Of a stretch of 64,000 nt of DNA, positions 1-12,718 are shown piece by piece. Positions within the stretch are counted from its first letter, which is position 1. Each line of letters starts with the position of its first letter. Both the position numbers and the translations under genes were made by a program. Origin of the DNA: Limnoperna fortunei (Eukaryota > Mollusca > Bivalvia > Mytilida > Modiolidae); NCBI GenBank assembly GCA_944474755.1, contig OX104122.1, positions 20,361,714 to 20,425,713 of the forward strand, given 5' to 3'. Below the pieces are notes generated by a model. That model worked only from the letters and a program-made list of their open reading frames with translations, was not told the DNA's origin and did no database searches.

Positions 1-3000
1 TACCCCAAGTAGTATTCTGGACTGTTCTACACATCTACCCCAAGTAGTATTCTGAACTGCTCTACATATCTATTCCAAGTAGTATTCTGGACTTCTACAC
101 ATCTACCCCAAGTAGTATTCTGGACTGTTCTACATATCTACCCCAAGTAGTATTCTGGACTTCTACATATCTACCCCAAGTAGTATTCTGGACTGTTCTA
201 CATATCTACCCCAAGATTTATTCTGGACTTCTACAAATCTACTCCAAGTAGTATTCTGGACTGTTCTACACATACCCTAAGTAGTATTCTGGACTTCTAC
301 ACATCTATACCAAGTAGTATTCTGGACTTCTATACATCTACCCCAAGTAGTATTCTGGTCTGTTCTACACATCTATACCAAGTAGTATTCTGGACTGTTC
401 TATACATACCCCAAGTAGTATTCTGGTCTGTTCTACACATCTATACCAAATAGTATTCTTGTCTGTTCTACACATCTACCCCAAGTATTATTCTGGACTG
501 TTTTACACATCTACCCCAAGTTGTATTCTGTACTGCTCTACACATCTACCCCAAGTAGTATTCTGGACTTCTACACATCTATACCAAGTAGTATTCTGGA
601 CCGTTCTACATATCTACCCCAAGTAGTATTCTGGACTTTTACATATCTACCCCAAGTAGTATTCTGGACTGTTCTACACATCTACCCCAAGTAGTATTCT
701 GAACTGCTCTACATATCTACCCTAAGTAGTATTCTGGACTTCTACATATCTACCCCAAGTAGTATTCTGGACTTCTACATATCTACCCCAAGTAGTATTC
801 TGGACTTTTACACATCTACCCCAAGTAGTATTCTGGACTGTTCTACATATCTACCCCAAGTAGTATTCTGGACTTCTACATATCTACCCCAAGTAGTATT
901 CTGGACTGTTCTACATATCTACGCCAAGTAGTATTCTGGACTTCTACATATCTACCCCAAGTAGTATTCTGGACTGTTCTACATATCTACCCCAAGTAGT
1001 ATTCTGGACTGTTCTACACATCTACCCCAAGTAGTATTCTGAACTGCTCTACATATCTATTCCAAGTAGTATTCTGGACTTCTACACATCTACCCCAAGT
1101 AGTATTCTGGACTGTTCTACATATCTACCCCAAGTAGTATTCTGGACTTCTACATATCTACCCCAAGTAGTATTCTGGACTGTTCTACATATCTACCCCA
1201 GGTAGTATTCTGGACTTCTACATATCTGCCCCAAGTAGTATTCTGGACTGTTCTACACATTTACCCCAAGTAGTATTCTGAACTGCTCTACATATCTACC
1301 CCAAGTAGTATTCTGGACTTCTACATATCTACCCCAAGTAGTATTCTGGACTTCTACACATCTACCCCAAGTAGTATTCTGGACTGTTCTACATATCTAC
1401 CCCAAGTAGTATTCTGAACTGCTCTACATATCTACCCCAAGTAGTATTCCGAACTGCTCTACATATCTACCCCAAGTAGTATTCTGAACTGCTTTACACA
1501 TCTACCCCAATATTATTCTGGACTTCTACAAATCTACCCCAAGTAGTATTCTGGACTGTTCTACACATACCCCAAGTAGTATTCTGGACTTCTACACATC
1601 TATACCAAGTAGTATTCTTGTCTGTTCTACACATCTACCCCAAGTATTATTCTGGACTGTTTTACACATTACCCCAAGATGTATTCTGTACTGCTCTACA
1701 CATCAACCCCAAGTAGTATTCTGGACTTCTACACATCTATACCAAGTAGTATTCTGGTCTGTTCTACACATACCCTAAGTAGTATTCTGGACTTCTACAC
1801 ATCTATACCAAGTAGTATTCTGGACTTCTATACATCTACCCCAAGTAGTATTCTGGTCTGTTCTACACATCTATACCAAGTAGTATTCTGGACTGTTCTA
1901 TACATACCCCAAGTAGTATTCTGGTCTGTTCTACACATCTATACCAAATAGTATTCTTGTCTGTTCTACACATCTACCCCAAGTATTATTCTGGACTGTT
2001 TTACACATCTACCCCAAGTTGTATTCTGTACTGCTCTACACATCTACCCCAAGTAGTATTCTGGACTTCTACACATCTATACCAAGTAGTATTCTGGACC
2101 GTTCTACATATCTACCCCAAGTAGTATTCTGGACTTTTACATATCTACCCCAAGTAGTATTCTGGACTGTTCTACACATCTACCCCAAGTAGTATTCTGA
2201 ACTGCTCTACATATCTACCCTAAGTAGTATTCTGGACTTCTACATATCTACCCCAAGTAGTATTCTGGACTTCTACATATCTACCCCAAGTAGTATTCTG
2301 GACTTTTACACATCTACCCCAAGTAGTATTCTGGACTGTTCTACATATCTACCCCAAGTAGTATTCTGGACTTCTACATATCTACCCCAAGTAGTATTCT
2401 GGACTGTTCTACATATCTACGCCAAGTAGTATTCTGGACTTCTACATATCTACCCCAAGTAGTATTCTGGACTGTTCTACATATCTACCCCAAGTAGTAT
2501 TCTGGACTGTTCTACACATCTACCCCAAGTAGTATTCTGGACTGTTCTACATATCTACCCCAAGTAGTATTCTGGACTTCTACATATCTACCCCAAGTAG
2601 TATTCTGGACTGTTCTACATATCTACCCCAAGTAGTATTCTGGACTTCTACATATCTGCCCCAAGTAGTATTCTGGACTGTTCTACACATTTACCCCAAG
2701 TAGTATTCTGAACTGCTCTACATATCTACCCCAAGTAGTATTCTGGACTTCTACATATCTACCCCAAGTAGTATTCTGGACTTCTACATATCTACCCCAA
2801 GTAGTATTCTGGATTTCTACACATCTACCCCAAGTAGTATTCTGAACTGCTCTACATATCTACCCCAAGTAGTATTCTGAACTGCTTTACACATCTACCC
2901 CAATATTATTCTGGACTTCTACAAATCTACCCCAAGTAGTATTCTGGACTGTTCTACACATACCCCAAGTAGTATTCTGGACTTCTACACATCTATACCA

Positions 3001-3340
3001 AGTAGTATTCTGGACTTCTATACATCTACCTCAAGTAGTATTCTGGTCTGTTCTACACATCTATACCAAGTAGTATTCTGGACTGGTCTATACATACCCC
3101 AAGTAGTATTCTGGTCTGTTCTACACATCTATACCAAGTAGTATTCTTGTCTGTTTTACACATCTACCCCAAGTATTATTCTGGACTGTTTTACACATCT
3201 ACCCCAAGTTGTATTCTGTACTGCTCTACACATCTACCCCAAGTAGTATTCTGGACTTCTACACATCTATACCAAGTAGTATTCTGGTCTGTTCTACACA
3301 TCTAACCCAAGTAGTATTCTGGACTGTTCTGTACATCTAC
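1..3340. repeat. 32/35-bp minisatellite array with ~1.5-kb higher-order repeat
   Basis: About 100 tandem units built on the core CCCCAAGTAGTATTCTGGAC followed by TTCTACA or TGTTCTACA and CATCTA, so two unit lengths (about 32 and 35 bp) alternate. The array is cut by the left edge of the window. Rare variants recur in the same order about 1,498 bp apart: ACCCTAAG at 274 and 1,772, and ATACCAAATAG at about 442 and 1,940. This shows that blocks of many units were amplified together. It ends near 3,340 in unique sequence. Short open frames inside it, such as the 90-codon one at 1,679-1,951, are by-products of periodicity and not genes. Confidence 0.97.
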
Positions 3341-3610
3341 CATAACAAGAAACATTGTAGGTTCTAATAACCCCCCATAATCGTTCGTAACATACGACTC
3401 GAAAAAAATAATGAGACCACTACAAACGCGATTTTTCAACATTTTTATTTGTAGACCGATGATGGGACTCGCTCTTTTACTATAAGGGATGACAACAGGT
3501 CTGATAAATGCTGTTGTCTACAGGAAGATTTCTTTGAACAAACGGTAAAACTACTTTTTAGAACTATTTTTGGTCATGTCGATAAATAATTCAAAAGGAG
3601 TCTATGTCAC
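3341..3610. other. Non-repetitive spacer, nothing recognised
   Basis: AT-rich sequence between the minisatellite and the first array of the inverted-repeat element. No open frame, tRNA-like or other feature was recognised. Confidence 0.5.
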
Positions 3611-3692
3611 TGGTCCGACAGTTCGCTGGTCCGACAGTTCGTTAGTCCGACAGTCCGTTGGTTCGACGGCTCGATAGTCCGACAGTCCGACA
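3611..3692 (+). repeat. ~14-bp GTCCGACAGTTCG array, left arm
   Basis: Five to six degenerate tandem units. It is the inverted counterpart of 5,361-5,473. Confidence 0.85.
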
Positions 3693-4502
3693 ACTAAAAT
3701 TATAGACACCCTAAACGTCTTTGGAGTAAAATAAGGGTCAAACAATATGGCACAGGTTAAATTTAACAAAATTCATCCTTTTCTCAAAGTTATAAACGCC
3801 CTCAACGTCTTTGGAGTAAAAGATAATCTGATATACGAAAGGATCCAACAATATGGAACAGGTTACGATAACGGCAATCATACATTCATTCGTATATCCT
3901 GTGCCAAGTTTTAGGTAGGGTAGAATGCTATCCTCGGAGGCGAATCCAGAATTTTTCGAAAGGTGGGGTTCCAGGCGAATTGTGCCGAAAATATACCAGA
4001 AAATAACAAAAATTTCGAAGTATATATGGGATTCAACCCCAGGACATCCGCTCTGGATCCGCGCTGATACTTGTGAACTTTTGTTGGTTATGGCTGAAGT
4101 ATCACCGCAGAATATAACGCAAATAACAATCAATCAATCTGACAGGGCGTTCTAATGTAGTGCTGTGGGGAATATTATGAGGAAGGGGTATCAAATACAT
4201 TAACCTTTGACCAGCTAAGGGAACGTCATATTGACTATTACATATGGCTTTAATGTGCTAATATTAAAAAAGTTCTATGAAGGGGTTCAAAAATTATGTC
4301 ACAGAAACATTATCTCGTATTGATGGAAACTTAAGTCGGTTTCCGTTTCCCTCCGCTTTTCTCACCTGTACCCCGCTTGTGTTAAGATAAGATAATTTTA
4401 TTTGTCAATTAAGACGCCCCAAAGAAGCTGAACAATCACATACAGAATTAAAGTGTACATCTGATTTTATTGATTTTAAGTAATTACTTAACTAGAACAT
4501 AT

Positions 4503-4524
4503 GAGAGAGAGAGAGAGAAAGAGA

Positions 4525-4580
<56 letters not shown>
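4503..4580. repeat. (GA)n microsatellite
   Basis: Nearly pure GA dinucleotide run with a few interruptions at its start, lying inside the foldback-like element. Confidence 0.95.
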
Positions 4581-4583
<3 letters not shown>

Positions 4584-5360
4584 CAATTTAAGATAAGATA
4601 TTTTTTTATTTGCCAATCAATGTCCCACATGGGCTTTTACAAGTAACAATCGTGATTTGATTAATGATATACATGAACTATAATAAGACAAACAGAGAAA
4701 TTTGATAAATAAAAACAAATTGGTCAATATATGACCCTGGCGAGATTCTCCTTTTATAATAGAAGATCTAGAGACTGAGAGCGATTTTTTTTATTTCTTT
4801 GCCCTCTGTTTATATTAGGACTAAGTGTATTAATTGTATTTTCAATACTACAAGAGTCATGGATATACCCCAGCCACATTTCATGGGCAAGAGTATACCA
4901 CCTCGTGACAGACGTAGAATCGCAATATTTCGAAGTAATAGTCGGGTGGGACCCTTATAATACAAGGTACCAAAGCGGTATAAAAAACGGCCGATTTATT
5001 TATGCTATATTAAGTTATAAAAGACCCATGAAAAAACACGGTTTGCATGTATATATGTCCATTCTAAACAAATTTATCACTGGATGCCCAATAAAAAATA
5101 CATATACAAATAGGTTACGATAATCGGTTCTCTTCCCTTGATTCTCGCGTCCTCACTGTTTCAGTCCCACTTGCAACTGGTTCCCGTCCCTCAATTTTCG
5201 AGTCCGGTTTCCTATACATATAGGCTTCCCGAATGTTTTCACCAAACATGAAAAATAACGACACAGTTACTGAACGATGATGGTAAATCTCAAATATAAA
5301 AAACAGTAGACAAATATATGACAACGTGAAACCAGACAATGAAAAAATCTCCATGTTCCG

Positions 5361-5473
5361 CTGGACTATCGAACTGTCGGACTATCGAACCGTCGTACTA
5401 ACGACCTGTCGGACTAACGAACTGTCGGACCAACGGACTGTCGGACTATTGATGCGTCGGACAATCGATCGGA
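5361..5473 (-). repeat. ~14-bp array, right arm (inverted)
   Basis: About eight degenerate units of CGAACTGTCGGACTA, the reverse complement of the motif at 3,611-3,692. Confidence 0.85.
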
Positions 5474-5844
5474 CCCCGAATAAATAACTTTACAGTTCAA
5501 TCAACGAAATAACGTTTAGATTTTTAAGCTATTCCACCAATGTTAATGTTTAACCCATATATGTCTCCTATACCATGTAGATGAGCTGGATCCAGGGGGA
5601 TTAAAGTGTCTAAAGACAGTCGTATGGTTAACACAATTTGTTTGCATTTGTTTTTTAAGATATAGTTCAGGTTTACACTCACACATAACTATAATTTGTA
5701 TTTATTATATATTTTATTTTATCTTCTCTGTTACTGTGTATTTAGTTTACGAGAACACAAATCAGTTCAGTTTAATGGCAGTAGTTAAACGATATTTTAA
5801 AGGTACATTCAATAAATCATTTAAACTGTCCAAATTATTAGTTT
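5474..5844. other. Spacer, nothing recognised
   Basis: AT-rich sequence without open frames of note, lying between the foldback-like element and a SINE. Confidence 0.5.
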
Positions 5845-6086
5845 AGAATTTAATGTTTGTTTGTTTTGTTTGATTTGTTGTTTTACGCATTTTCAGCAAT
5901 TTTCAGCTACTAGTATATCATGGCGTCCACTTTTTATTGGGGGAGGAAGCCGGAGTACCCGAGAAAACCACTGACCTTCGGTAAGAACCATAACCGCAGT
6001 GAGACTCGAACCCGCAATCTCAGTGTTAACAGACCACGTGATCAATAGTAGACGAACTACCTTAACCACTCGGCCACCGAGGCCCC
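5845..6086 (-). mobile_element. tRNA-derived SINE, minus strand
   Basis: Read on the minus strand from 6,086, it opens with a tRNA-like head containing a box A-like GGCCGAGTGGTTAAGG and a box B-like GGGTTCGAGTCTCAC. A shared body follows (ACCGAAGGTCAGTGGTTTTC, then a segment reading CCCCCAATAAAAA), then TAGCTGAAAATTGCTGAAAATG, and an A-rich CAAA-type tail near 5,845-5,880. The same head-body-tail order recurs at least five more times in this window, which is the main support for a dispersed SINE family. The 76-codon minus-strand frame here is the SINE and not a gene. Confidence 0.88.
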
Positions 6087-6794
6087 GTTTAGAATTTGAA
6101 ACATAACAGACAATGAGTATCAAAGGTCAAAATAACTGCTTTAAAAAAGAGTAGTAATGATAAATTTGTAATCATACTCGTACATGTATAATTCATATAT
6201 AAATATTTGTAAATAAACAGGGGTCTCTGTTGGATTATAGTAAGGTCTCAAACTAAACATTAATTGTGATCTATTATGCTCATATTATGTGCAGGATATT
6301 TTTTTTCTGAGTTCGTAAACACATGTATTACACTATAAATGTTGTCCCATTTTTTTCTTAAATTCATAATACAATTAATGCTTCAATACAAACATTTACT
6401 GGAGGCAATTGTTTACTTAATTGTTTCTGTTCTTCTGATCTTTTGGTCATAATAATACTTACATTTCATTTGATTTGTACTTTTATCATGTTTAATGTAT
6501 ATTAGTACGTTTGCTTGTCCTGTTTCTGTGTCTTATAAGTTTTTCGTTGAAGTGTCTGAAGTTTACGCGCAATGTCAGTCAAACCACATGAATTTAAGAT
6601 AAATGATGATTTATTGTGTATTGTTCTCGACGGTTGTTTCAGTTTATCCATGTATAACCTGTTTGTCTTACTTTTAGGTTAATTTGTTTTTCATGTCATA
6701 TTTGATTGATTGTTATAAATTTAACAAAACTAATCCAGTCAAATACTCTCAAAATGTCTTAAATTTTGTTTGTTTCTAATGCAGTACTCCGAGA
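6087..6794. other. Intergenic AT-rich sequence
   Basis: No coding potential or recognised repeat was found in this stretch. Confidence 0.5.
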
Positions 6795-7180
6795 TCATAT
6801 TGAAGGGGTTCCCAGTGCTGCCCAGCACATCCCCGGGGTGGTGGATATGGGAGGCACTGGTTGGGGGGGGGGGTGGTCAAACCATAATACGGAGAGCCTG
6901 TCCGCGGACCAAGTCAGTGATGTGTTAAGAGAGTGCCGCGCTTTTGCTTCTAAAGACCAATTTTTTCATTTCGAAAAAAACCATGCTCATTGTAGCTGCT
7001 ACGAAAGGCTAAATGTCTGTGTTGTTACCCAATACTTTATATACTTTTCCGCTGGCAGTTAAAATTGTGTTTCCGTTTACTCACCCCGTTTACCCATTAA
7101 TTTTATTGTATGTTACTTTTTCCCGTCCTGAATATAGCTAAAATACTGCTCGATGGACTTAAAGCAGACATCCAATCAAT
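6795..7180. repeat. Dispersed repeat related to 15,340-15,540 and 17,130-17,200
   Basis: Shares, in order, the segments CCCAGCACAT, GTCAGTGATGTG, AAAGACCA, GTAGCTGCTAC and TCCTGAATATAG..AAAATACTGCT with the sequence on both sides of the 43-bp array at 15.5-17.1 kb. It therefore shows what that element looks like without the expanded array. A run of ten or more G lies at about 6,863. Confidence 0.65.
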
Positions 7181-8485
7181 CTACAGTCGTACTAATGATA
7201 TTAAAACAAACATTTTACTATTGTTTTATGTTGTTAACAGATGGTCGACACGTTCCTTTTGTTTTTGCGTGTATATATTGGTTCTGACAATTTCAAATAT
7301 TTTTAAAATGTTGCTTCCTCCTTTTTGCATTTCTGGAAGCACCCAGAAGTGGTATTGGGTATGAAGTCTGAGTAAAATCTGCACGGGGAGATACAACTCA
7401 TAATCAAATATATACTGCTATTGTATCAATCGTATGAATTTTAATGGTTAAACAAATTCGGTTTATTAATATATGTGTGGTTATTTATTAATATTAAACT
7501 GGTATTACAGCTTCACGTCATGTAAGCTTGATATCCTTACTAATAAAACAAAGTGCTTGAAAAATATGTACAGTTAAATTTGATTTAACTTATTACCATT
7601 ATGTAACTGTAACCCATCTTTGCTTTGTATTACTCTTCATTGCCATGCATCAGTGTACTTAATATGGAATCTTTTTATTGTTATGAATATTATACAGTCT
7701 ACACAGGGTATAGTGCTACTGGCTACTGGAGTGTCGAAATGTTAGATCGCCACCTTCATCCAAACTGATCGGGTAACAGTCAGTGATCAGAGAGAATAAG
7801 ACGTGGTCGATAAATAGTATTTCTAAACTATAAAAAAGACAAATACAATTGTTGATATTTTCTAGGCTGCTTATTTTCTATGTCTAGACCTTCTAAGTGT
7901 TTATGAAATGTACTGTAAGGGAGCAACGGAATTTCCAGCCAATTTTCATGCTAGGTATATATAATCTTAGTTTATGTTCAATAACGGCGTTTGTGCACAA
8001 TTACGCGACTAATTCATATGGTTGTGTAAAATTAATTATACAATTTCATACCTGACAGTTATCTAATGCATTGCTACATGTAGCTTATGTACCACTTTGT
8101 TTTTTACGCGACTGTGTTATGTACAGGGTATGAAATCGAATGTCTATCCTTCTCGGTACAGTATAATGATTTTTGAAGGTATATCGACTTCTTCGTCTTG
8201 CTTCAAGCACATATAATTACATCTTTATATCTATAGTCATGTGGTATATGTAGATTATTTTTCCCTTTTTCAAGATTTTAGACTTACGGCCGAAGGGCTT
8301 TTAGGTATAATACATAACAGAGCTAGATATAAAGATTCTAGTATAAATATTGATATGTTATGGTCTGATAGGATCTGACGGTTGAACGACATCGCTGTTT
8401 GCTGGTACATGTTTACGTTTATCATTCGAAGTTGAGTATTATACATAAAGTTGTAACCAGCTGAACAAATCAATACGATGAGTTC
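7181..8485. other. Intergenic AT-rich sequence
   Basis: Nothing recognised. The open frames here are short and have no family resemblance. Confidence 0.5.
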
Positions 8486-8487
8486 AA

Positions 8488-8600
<113 letters not shown>

Positions 8601-9463
8601 TAGATTTATCTGGTCAATTTATACTTAGCTCTCAATAATTCTTAAAAAAAAAAAAAACAGATGGCAAAAGGGAGACAACTCTATTCAACAATCAATATTT
8701 GTCTTTATATATTTTATAATTTTACATGGATTTTAACAAAATACACTCGCATGTGGTGCAAATCATTTCCACTTAAACTTCACTTTAAAGTTAGATGCTT
8801 TGATTATAAAAATCTATTTTGAGCTATCATCTAATATGTTGTTGTTTGACTTTTAGCAAGAAAACGTCTTTATAGCTTCTTATTTAATGAAGTCAGCATT
8901 CTGTATGATACCAGAACACAAAATAGAATAAACACAATTTTATGTCATCTTTTCTTATAAATCTGCCAGTTTCATGATAACGTTGTTTTTCACCGATCTA
9001 GCCAAATTTCTGGACTTAATTTAGAATATCACCCATTACTGCTTTTGATCTGCCGATCTGGAGTGATAATTCAATGAGAAGTTTTGAATCTTCTCCAGGA
9101 AAACGCTAATAATATATATTCTTCACATATATTACAAATCATTTTATGGTTTCATCAACAGTATGGATTTTCATAATTTAAGCGGTCAACAAATGCTCGA
9201 GGCCAGCTGGGATGTTATAATCTCTTAAAGGATTCTCTGGATTGCTTGAAAAGGTTACTCCAAACTGGATTCGAATGTTTTAGTGTGGTTAATTCTAATA
9301 AACATAATATCCAGATGAGAACTATTGATTTATTTAATATATTGTTTACGTTTCAGAGTAAACAAAAAATTAAACCACCAACGTGTAAGAATAGAGTTGT
9401 CTCCCTTTTTCCATGTTTTTTTTAAAGAATTATTGAGAGCTAAGTATAAATTGACTATAAAAA

Positions 9464-9468
9464 ATCTA

Positions 9469-9557
<89 letters not shown>
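9464..9557. repeat. (GATT)n microsatellite
   Basis: About 23 GATT units, the mirror partner of the CAAT run at the outer end of the right arm. Confidence 0.97.
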
Positions 9558-9558
<1 letters not shown>

Positions 9559-10196
9559 GACGTACATGTAAACTGTATTTTATACGAGTGAAGGCCCAAT
9601 GTTAGTGACATCTACACATTCGATCAAGACATTCGACAGTTCGGGCCGTGTTTATTAGTTAGAAGATAAAAATATATAAATCTCAGACACAAATAATTTA
9701 TAACGTATGGTTCAAAAACCCAAAAGTAAAATAAGTGCCCAACATATTTTGTTACTAAACTAAAATTGTTGGTAAACACGAAAAAAAAAGGAATGATAAA
9801 GCTTGTAAATTCCTTTGGTATCCCTCTGTCTCCAGTTTTGTCCGAGTATCCACCTGATCGTCAGGTAATTGTTGTTGTTTAGCGTTTGTTTTCCCACCAC
9901 TTGCTTTAATATTTTGAATCAAGTTTTTTTTATAACTAGAATTTGAGTACAGAGCTAAATATAGATTCAATGAAAGTCTGCGTTTCTCAGTTGTTATTTT
10001 ATTTCATTCTATTTTGCTTCATTGATATCCAGACAAAGTACCAGTCTATATTTTTAAATTTTCAAAAAAAATGTTTACATTAAATGGAGGACATTTTTCA
10101 TTGGTAAAGATATTCGTCTACTAACCAGCTATTAAACATTGAGGTTGTGAGTTCCAGTAATAAGCAAGAAATAATTATTTGTAAGAGACTTCATAT
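9558..10196. other. Intergenic sequence with one repeat-arm fragment
   Basis: Apart from a diverged fragment of the CAAT element arm near 9,890-9,970, nothing was recognised. Confidence 0.5.
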
Positions 10197-10452
10197 ATGT
10201 TTGTTTGTTTCCGTATTTAACGCCACTTTCAGCAATTTTTCAGCTATATCATGGCGTCCAGTTTTTATTGGGGGAGGATAGCCGGAGTACCTTGAAAAAA
10301 CCCCCGACCTTCGGTAGGAAAACTAGCAATCCTTCTCAATTAAGATTGGAGTCGAGCCTGCAGAGACAGAATCGAACCCGTAATCTCAGCGTTGACAGAC
10401 CAAGTGATCAATAGTAGACGAACTACCTTAACCACTCGGCCACCGAGGGCCC
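10197..10452 (-). mobile_element. tRNA-derived SINE, minus strand
   Basis: Same family as 5,845-6,086. From 10,452 downwards: GGTGGCCGAGTGGTTAAGG head, ACGGGTTCGATTCTG box B region, CCTACCGAAGGTCGGGGG, CCAATAAAAACTGGACGCCA, TAGCTGAAAAATTGCTGAAA and a CAAA-rich tail at 10,197-10,210. It also contains the GACTCCAATCTTAATTGAGA segment that is missing from the 5.9-kb copy. Confidence 0.9.
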
Positions 10453-12641
10453 TTGCATATATGTCTATATATATGTGTACTATTAGGGGTTTTGTGCAAG
10501 CTGCTATGCCACACATTTTGTACCATTTTTCTGCAATGTCTGCAGTGTTTAAGCCAATGGCTACTATCTATGCATTAACAACTCACAACTCCAGGAACAT
10601 ATTCATATCACAACCCCTTGTTAACAAAAATTGTTCGGATTCGAACAAAGGGACACGAGTCTTTGAACTCTACTAGTTGGAGAAGGCCAATTGAGACAAA
10701 GTTTCGTTGCAATACTTATTAAAACGTAATAGTCTATAATATTACCAGTGCAAATAAAACGACAGTTTGTTCATGAGGCGAAGTCTGATAAAAACCATAG
10801 TCTGAAAAAACTAATGCTATTGGCTTTCAAATAAAGGCCAAAAATAGCACGGTTTTAAATATTTGAACATTTGACAAGGTATCATGCCATGCATTAAATT
10901 GCAAAATCATTAACAATTACAATTAAACATTCAAAATATTGTTCATAAATGTTCATAATAATTAAAATGAAGTCCATATTAATAATTTATAACCACTTAT
11001 GCATATAACTCCGTCTAGTTGAAGGCCTTACCGCCACATATGTATGGAATCTACACAATGCCGCAGAAAGCAACATAAGCATGAAAAGATCAGAAAGATC
11101 AGAAAGATCAGAAGAGCTTCTTTAATTGAATAAGGTACGTTTTGACCTCTAGCAGCGTGTACTCGATTCTAACCTGAATTGGCAATTAAGAGCCCAGTAT
11201 CAAGGTCAGACATTTTCACCGGAAACTCAAACTTCCTCTGCAATAAAGGCCGCAATGACTCTGTCTAGCTAAAATATTGATCAAAGTGGCGTAACAATAG
11301 CAAATTGAAAACTCGCTAACAAACCATGTAGAAAAATAGATTGTCGTTCTCAAAACTTCTATTTAAACCTAAAGACATCAAACTTTAGGTTCGCGTAAAA
11401 ATGTTGATCTGCATAACGGCGTCTGGTACAAGTCGTATCTTCATTGATCCTAAATATCCTTCCTATTTTTATTTATTTTGTGTCGGGGTAATATCTAGGA
11501 GTTTTTTTGAAAGAAAATGTACGGTTTCTTGGGAGATCTGAAGGATTAATGCAATGATTTGACCAATTTTGCTTTTTTTGTGTTTATTTTTCGTAAAAAA
11601 CTTGGTGTGTTCAGATTTGTTATACAATTTGACAATTAGAAGTCTGATATATCATTCAAATAATTAACATTTGTGTTGATTTTTTGTTAGAATTCTTTAA
11701 GTTTATAGTCATTATAGTTGAGATTCAATTAGTTCATTATTTCATGGCAGCATGAAAAAATAGTGCCAATTTTCTCTTTAGTTTCTGCTTTCTTATATAT
11801 ATTTTTTATCTAATATACAATATATTTTTTTATTTATAACTTATCTTATTTGGAACATTTAGCATTATATGTGTAATGTGCATATATGAAATTTCAAGTG
11901 AAAAAAAAGATTTTCTTAATAAACAAAATATAGATGTCTCACCGGTTAGGTTACTTTTGAACATGCAATTCATTAGGATGAAGATCCCTTCTTATTAGAA
12001 ATAGTGTCACACAACACTTATCTCCCTTTATGTGTTAAATACATGTAACATAGTACACAACTTGCTTTGCCTGGAATTGATTTTCATAAATAAACTATGT
12101 AACAAATAGACAGTAACAAATGGATGTAGTCAGTAAAATCAGAGACATGTAATTATATGTCTCTGGTAAAATTTAGTGAATTTTTTATGTGTACTGTGCA
12201 AAAGCCAGTTTTTCAACATATATAGCATGGATATGTCACTGATTAATAAAAAGGATTCAATATACCACTATTAATAAAAAAAAAATATAAAAGTCCATAA
12301 ACAACTGAATATGTGTTATTACTGTATTATGTAATTCTTGTTTGATGAATTTTAATTCTTTTTTATTAACAATTCTATGTTCATGCGTTGCATGGGCCCT
12401 TTATTGGTAATTATAAAGTAGCTTATTCTTGAGACTAGTATAACTAGTTTTATAGGTTCCTGCTTATACCTAACTTATACATGTGTATTTTTTTTAATAA
12501 AATTTGAACTTTTGTGGTTAAGGGGTCGAATGGAAGTGTGTTTTTACAAGTAATTATTAGTTCTGTAATCAAGGCCTAATGTCCAGGATCAAACAATAAG
12601 GTTTGGCTAATCTGTGTAAAGTACACCAGAAGTAGACTGTA

Positions 12642-12645
<4 letters not shown>
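10453..12645. other. AT-rich intergenic sequence, no gene recognised
   Basis: Contains a small three-copy AGATCAGAA repeat at 11,089-11,114 and homopolymer runs. No exon with convincing splice sites and no family-level coding similarity was seen on either strand. Confidence 0.5.

Positions 12646-12717
<72 letters not shown>
12646..12717. repeat. (ATT)n microsatellite
   Basis: About 24 trinucleotide units, uninterrupted. Confidence 0.97.

Positions 12718-12718
<1 letters not shown>

Larger units (their letters stand above)
3611..5473. mobile_element. Foldback-like element bounded by inverted arrays of a ~14-bp motif
   Basis: The left end (3,611-3,692) is a tandem array of degenerate ~14-bp units of the type GGTCCGACAGTTCG. 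The right end (5,361-5,473) holds the same motif in the opposite orientation, CGAACTGTCGGACTAA. The two form inverted boundaries around about 1.7 kb. The interior contains an internal direct duplication (about 3,713-3,760 and 3,802-3,868, sharing AACGTCTTTGGAGTAAAA), two copies of a GATAAGATA-T-rich-ATTTG motif (about 4,385 and 4,590) and a GA-dinucleotide run. No transposase was recognised, and the longest internal frame (131 codons, minus strand, 3,738-4,133) resembles no known family. The call as a non-autonomous foldback element is an inference from symmetry. Confidence 0.6.

Noticed and set aside
1..3340. CRISPR array
   Set aside because: Repeats are contiguous, with no unique spacers, and the genome is eukaryotic.
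3738..4133. 131-codon minus-strand open frame
   Set aside because: Lies in the foldback-like element; no recognisable domain and it spans an internal duplication.
5881..6086. tRNA gene
   Set aside because: The box A and box B-like sequences are part of SINE heads followed by a shared body and tail; the clover-leaf is degraded, and copies recur at 10.4, 23.7, 42.5 and 50.1 kb.
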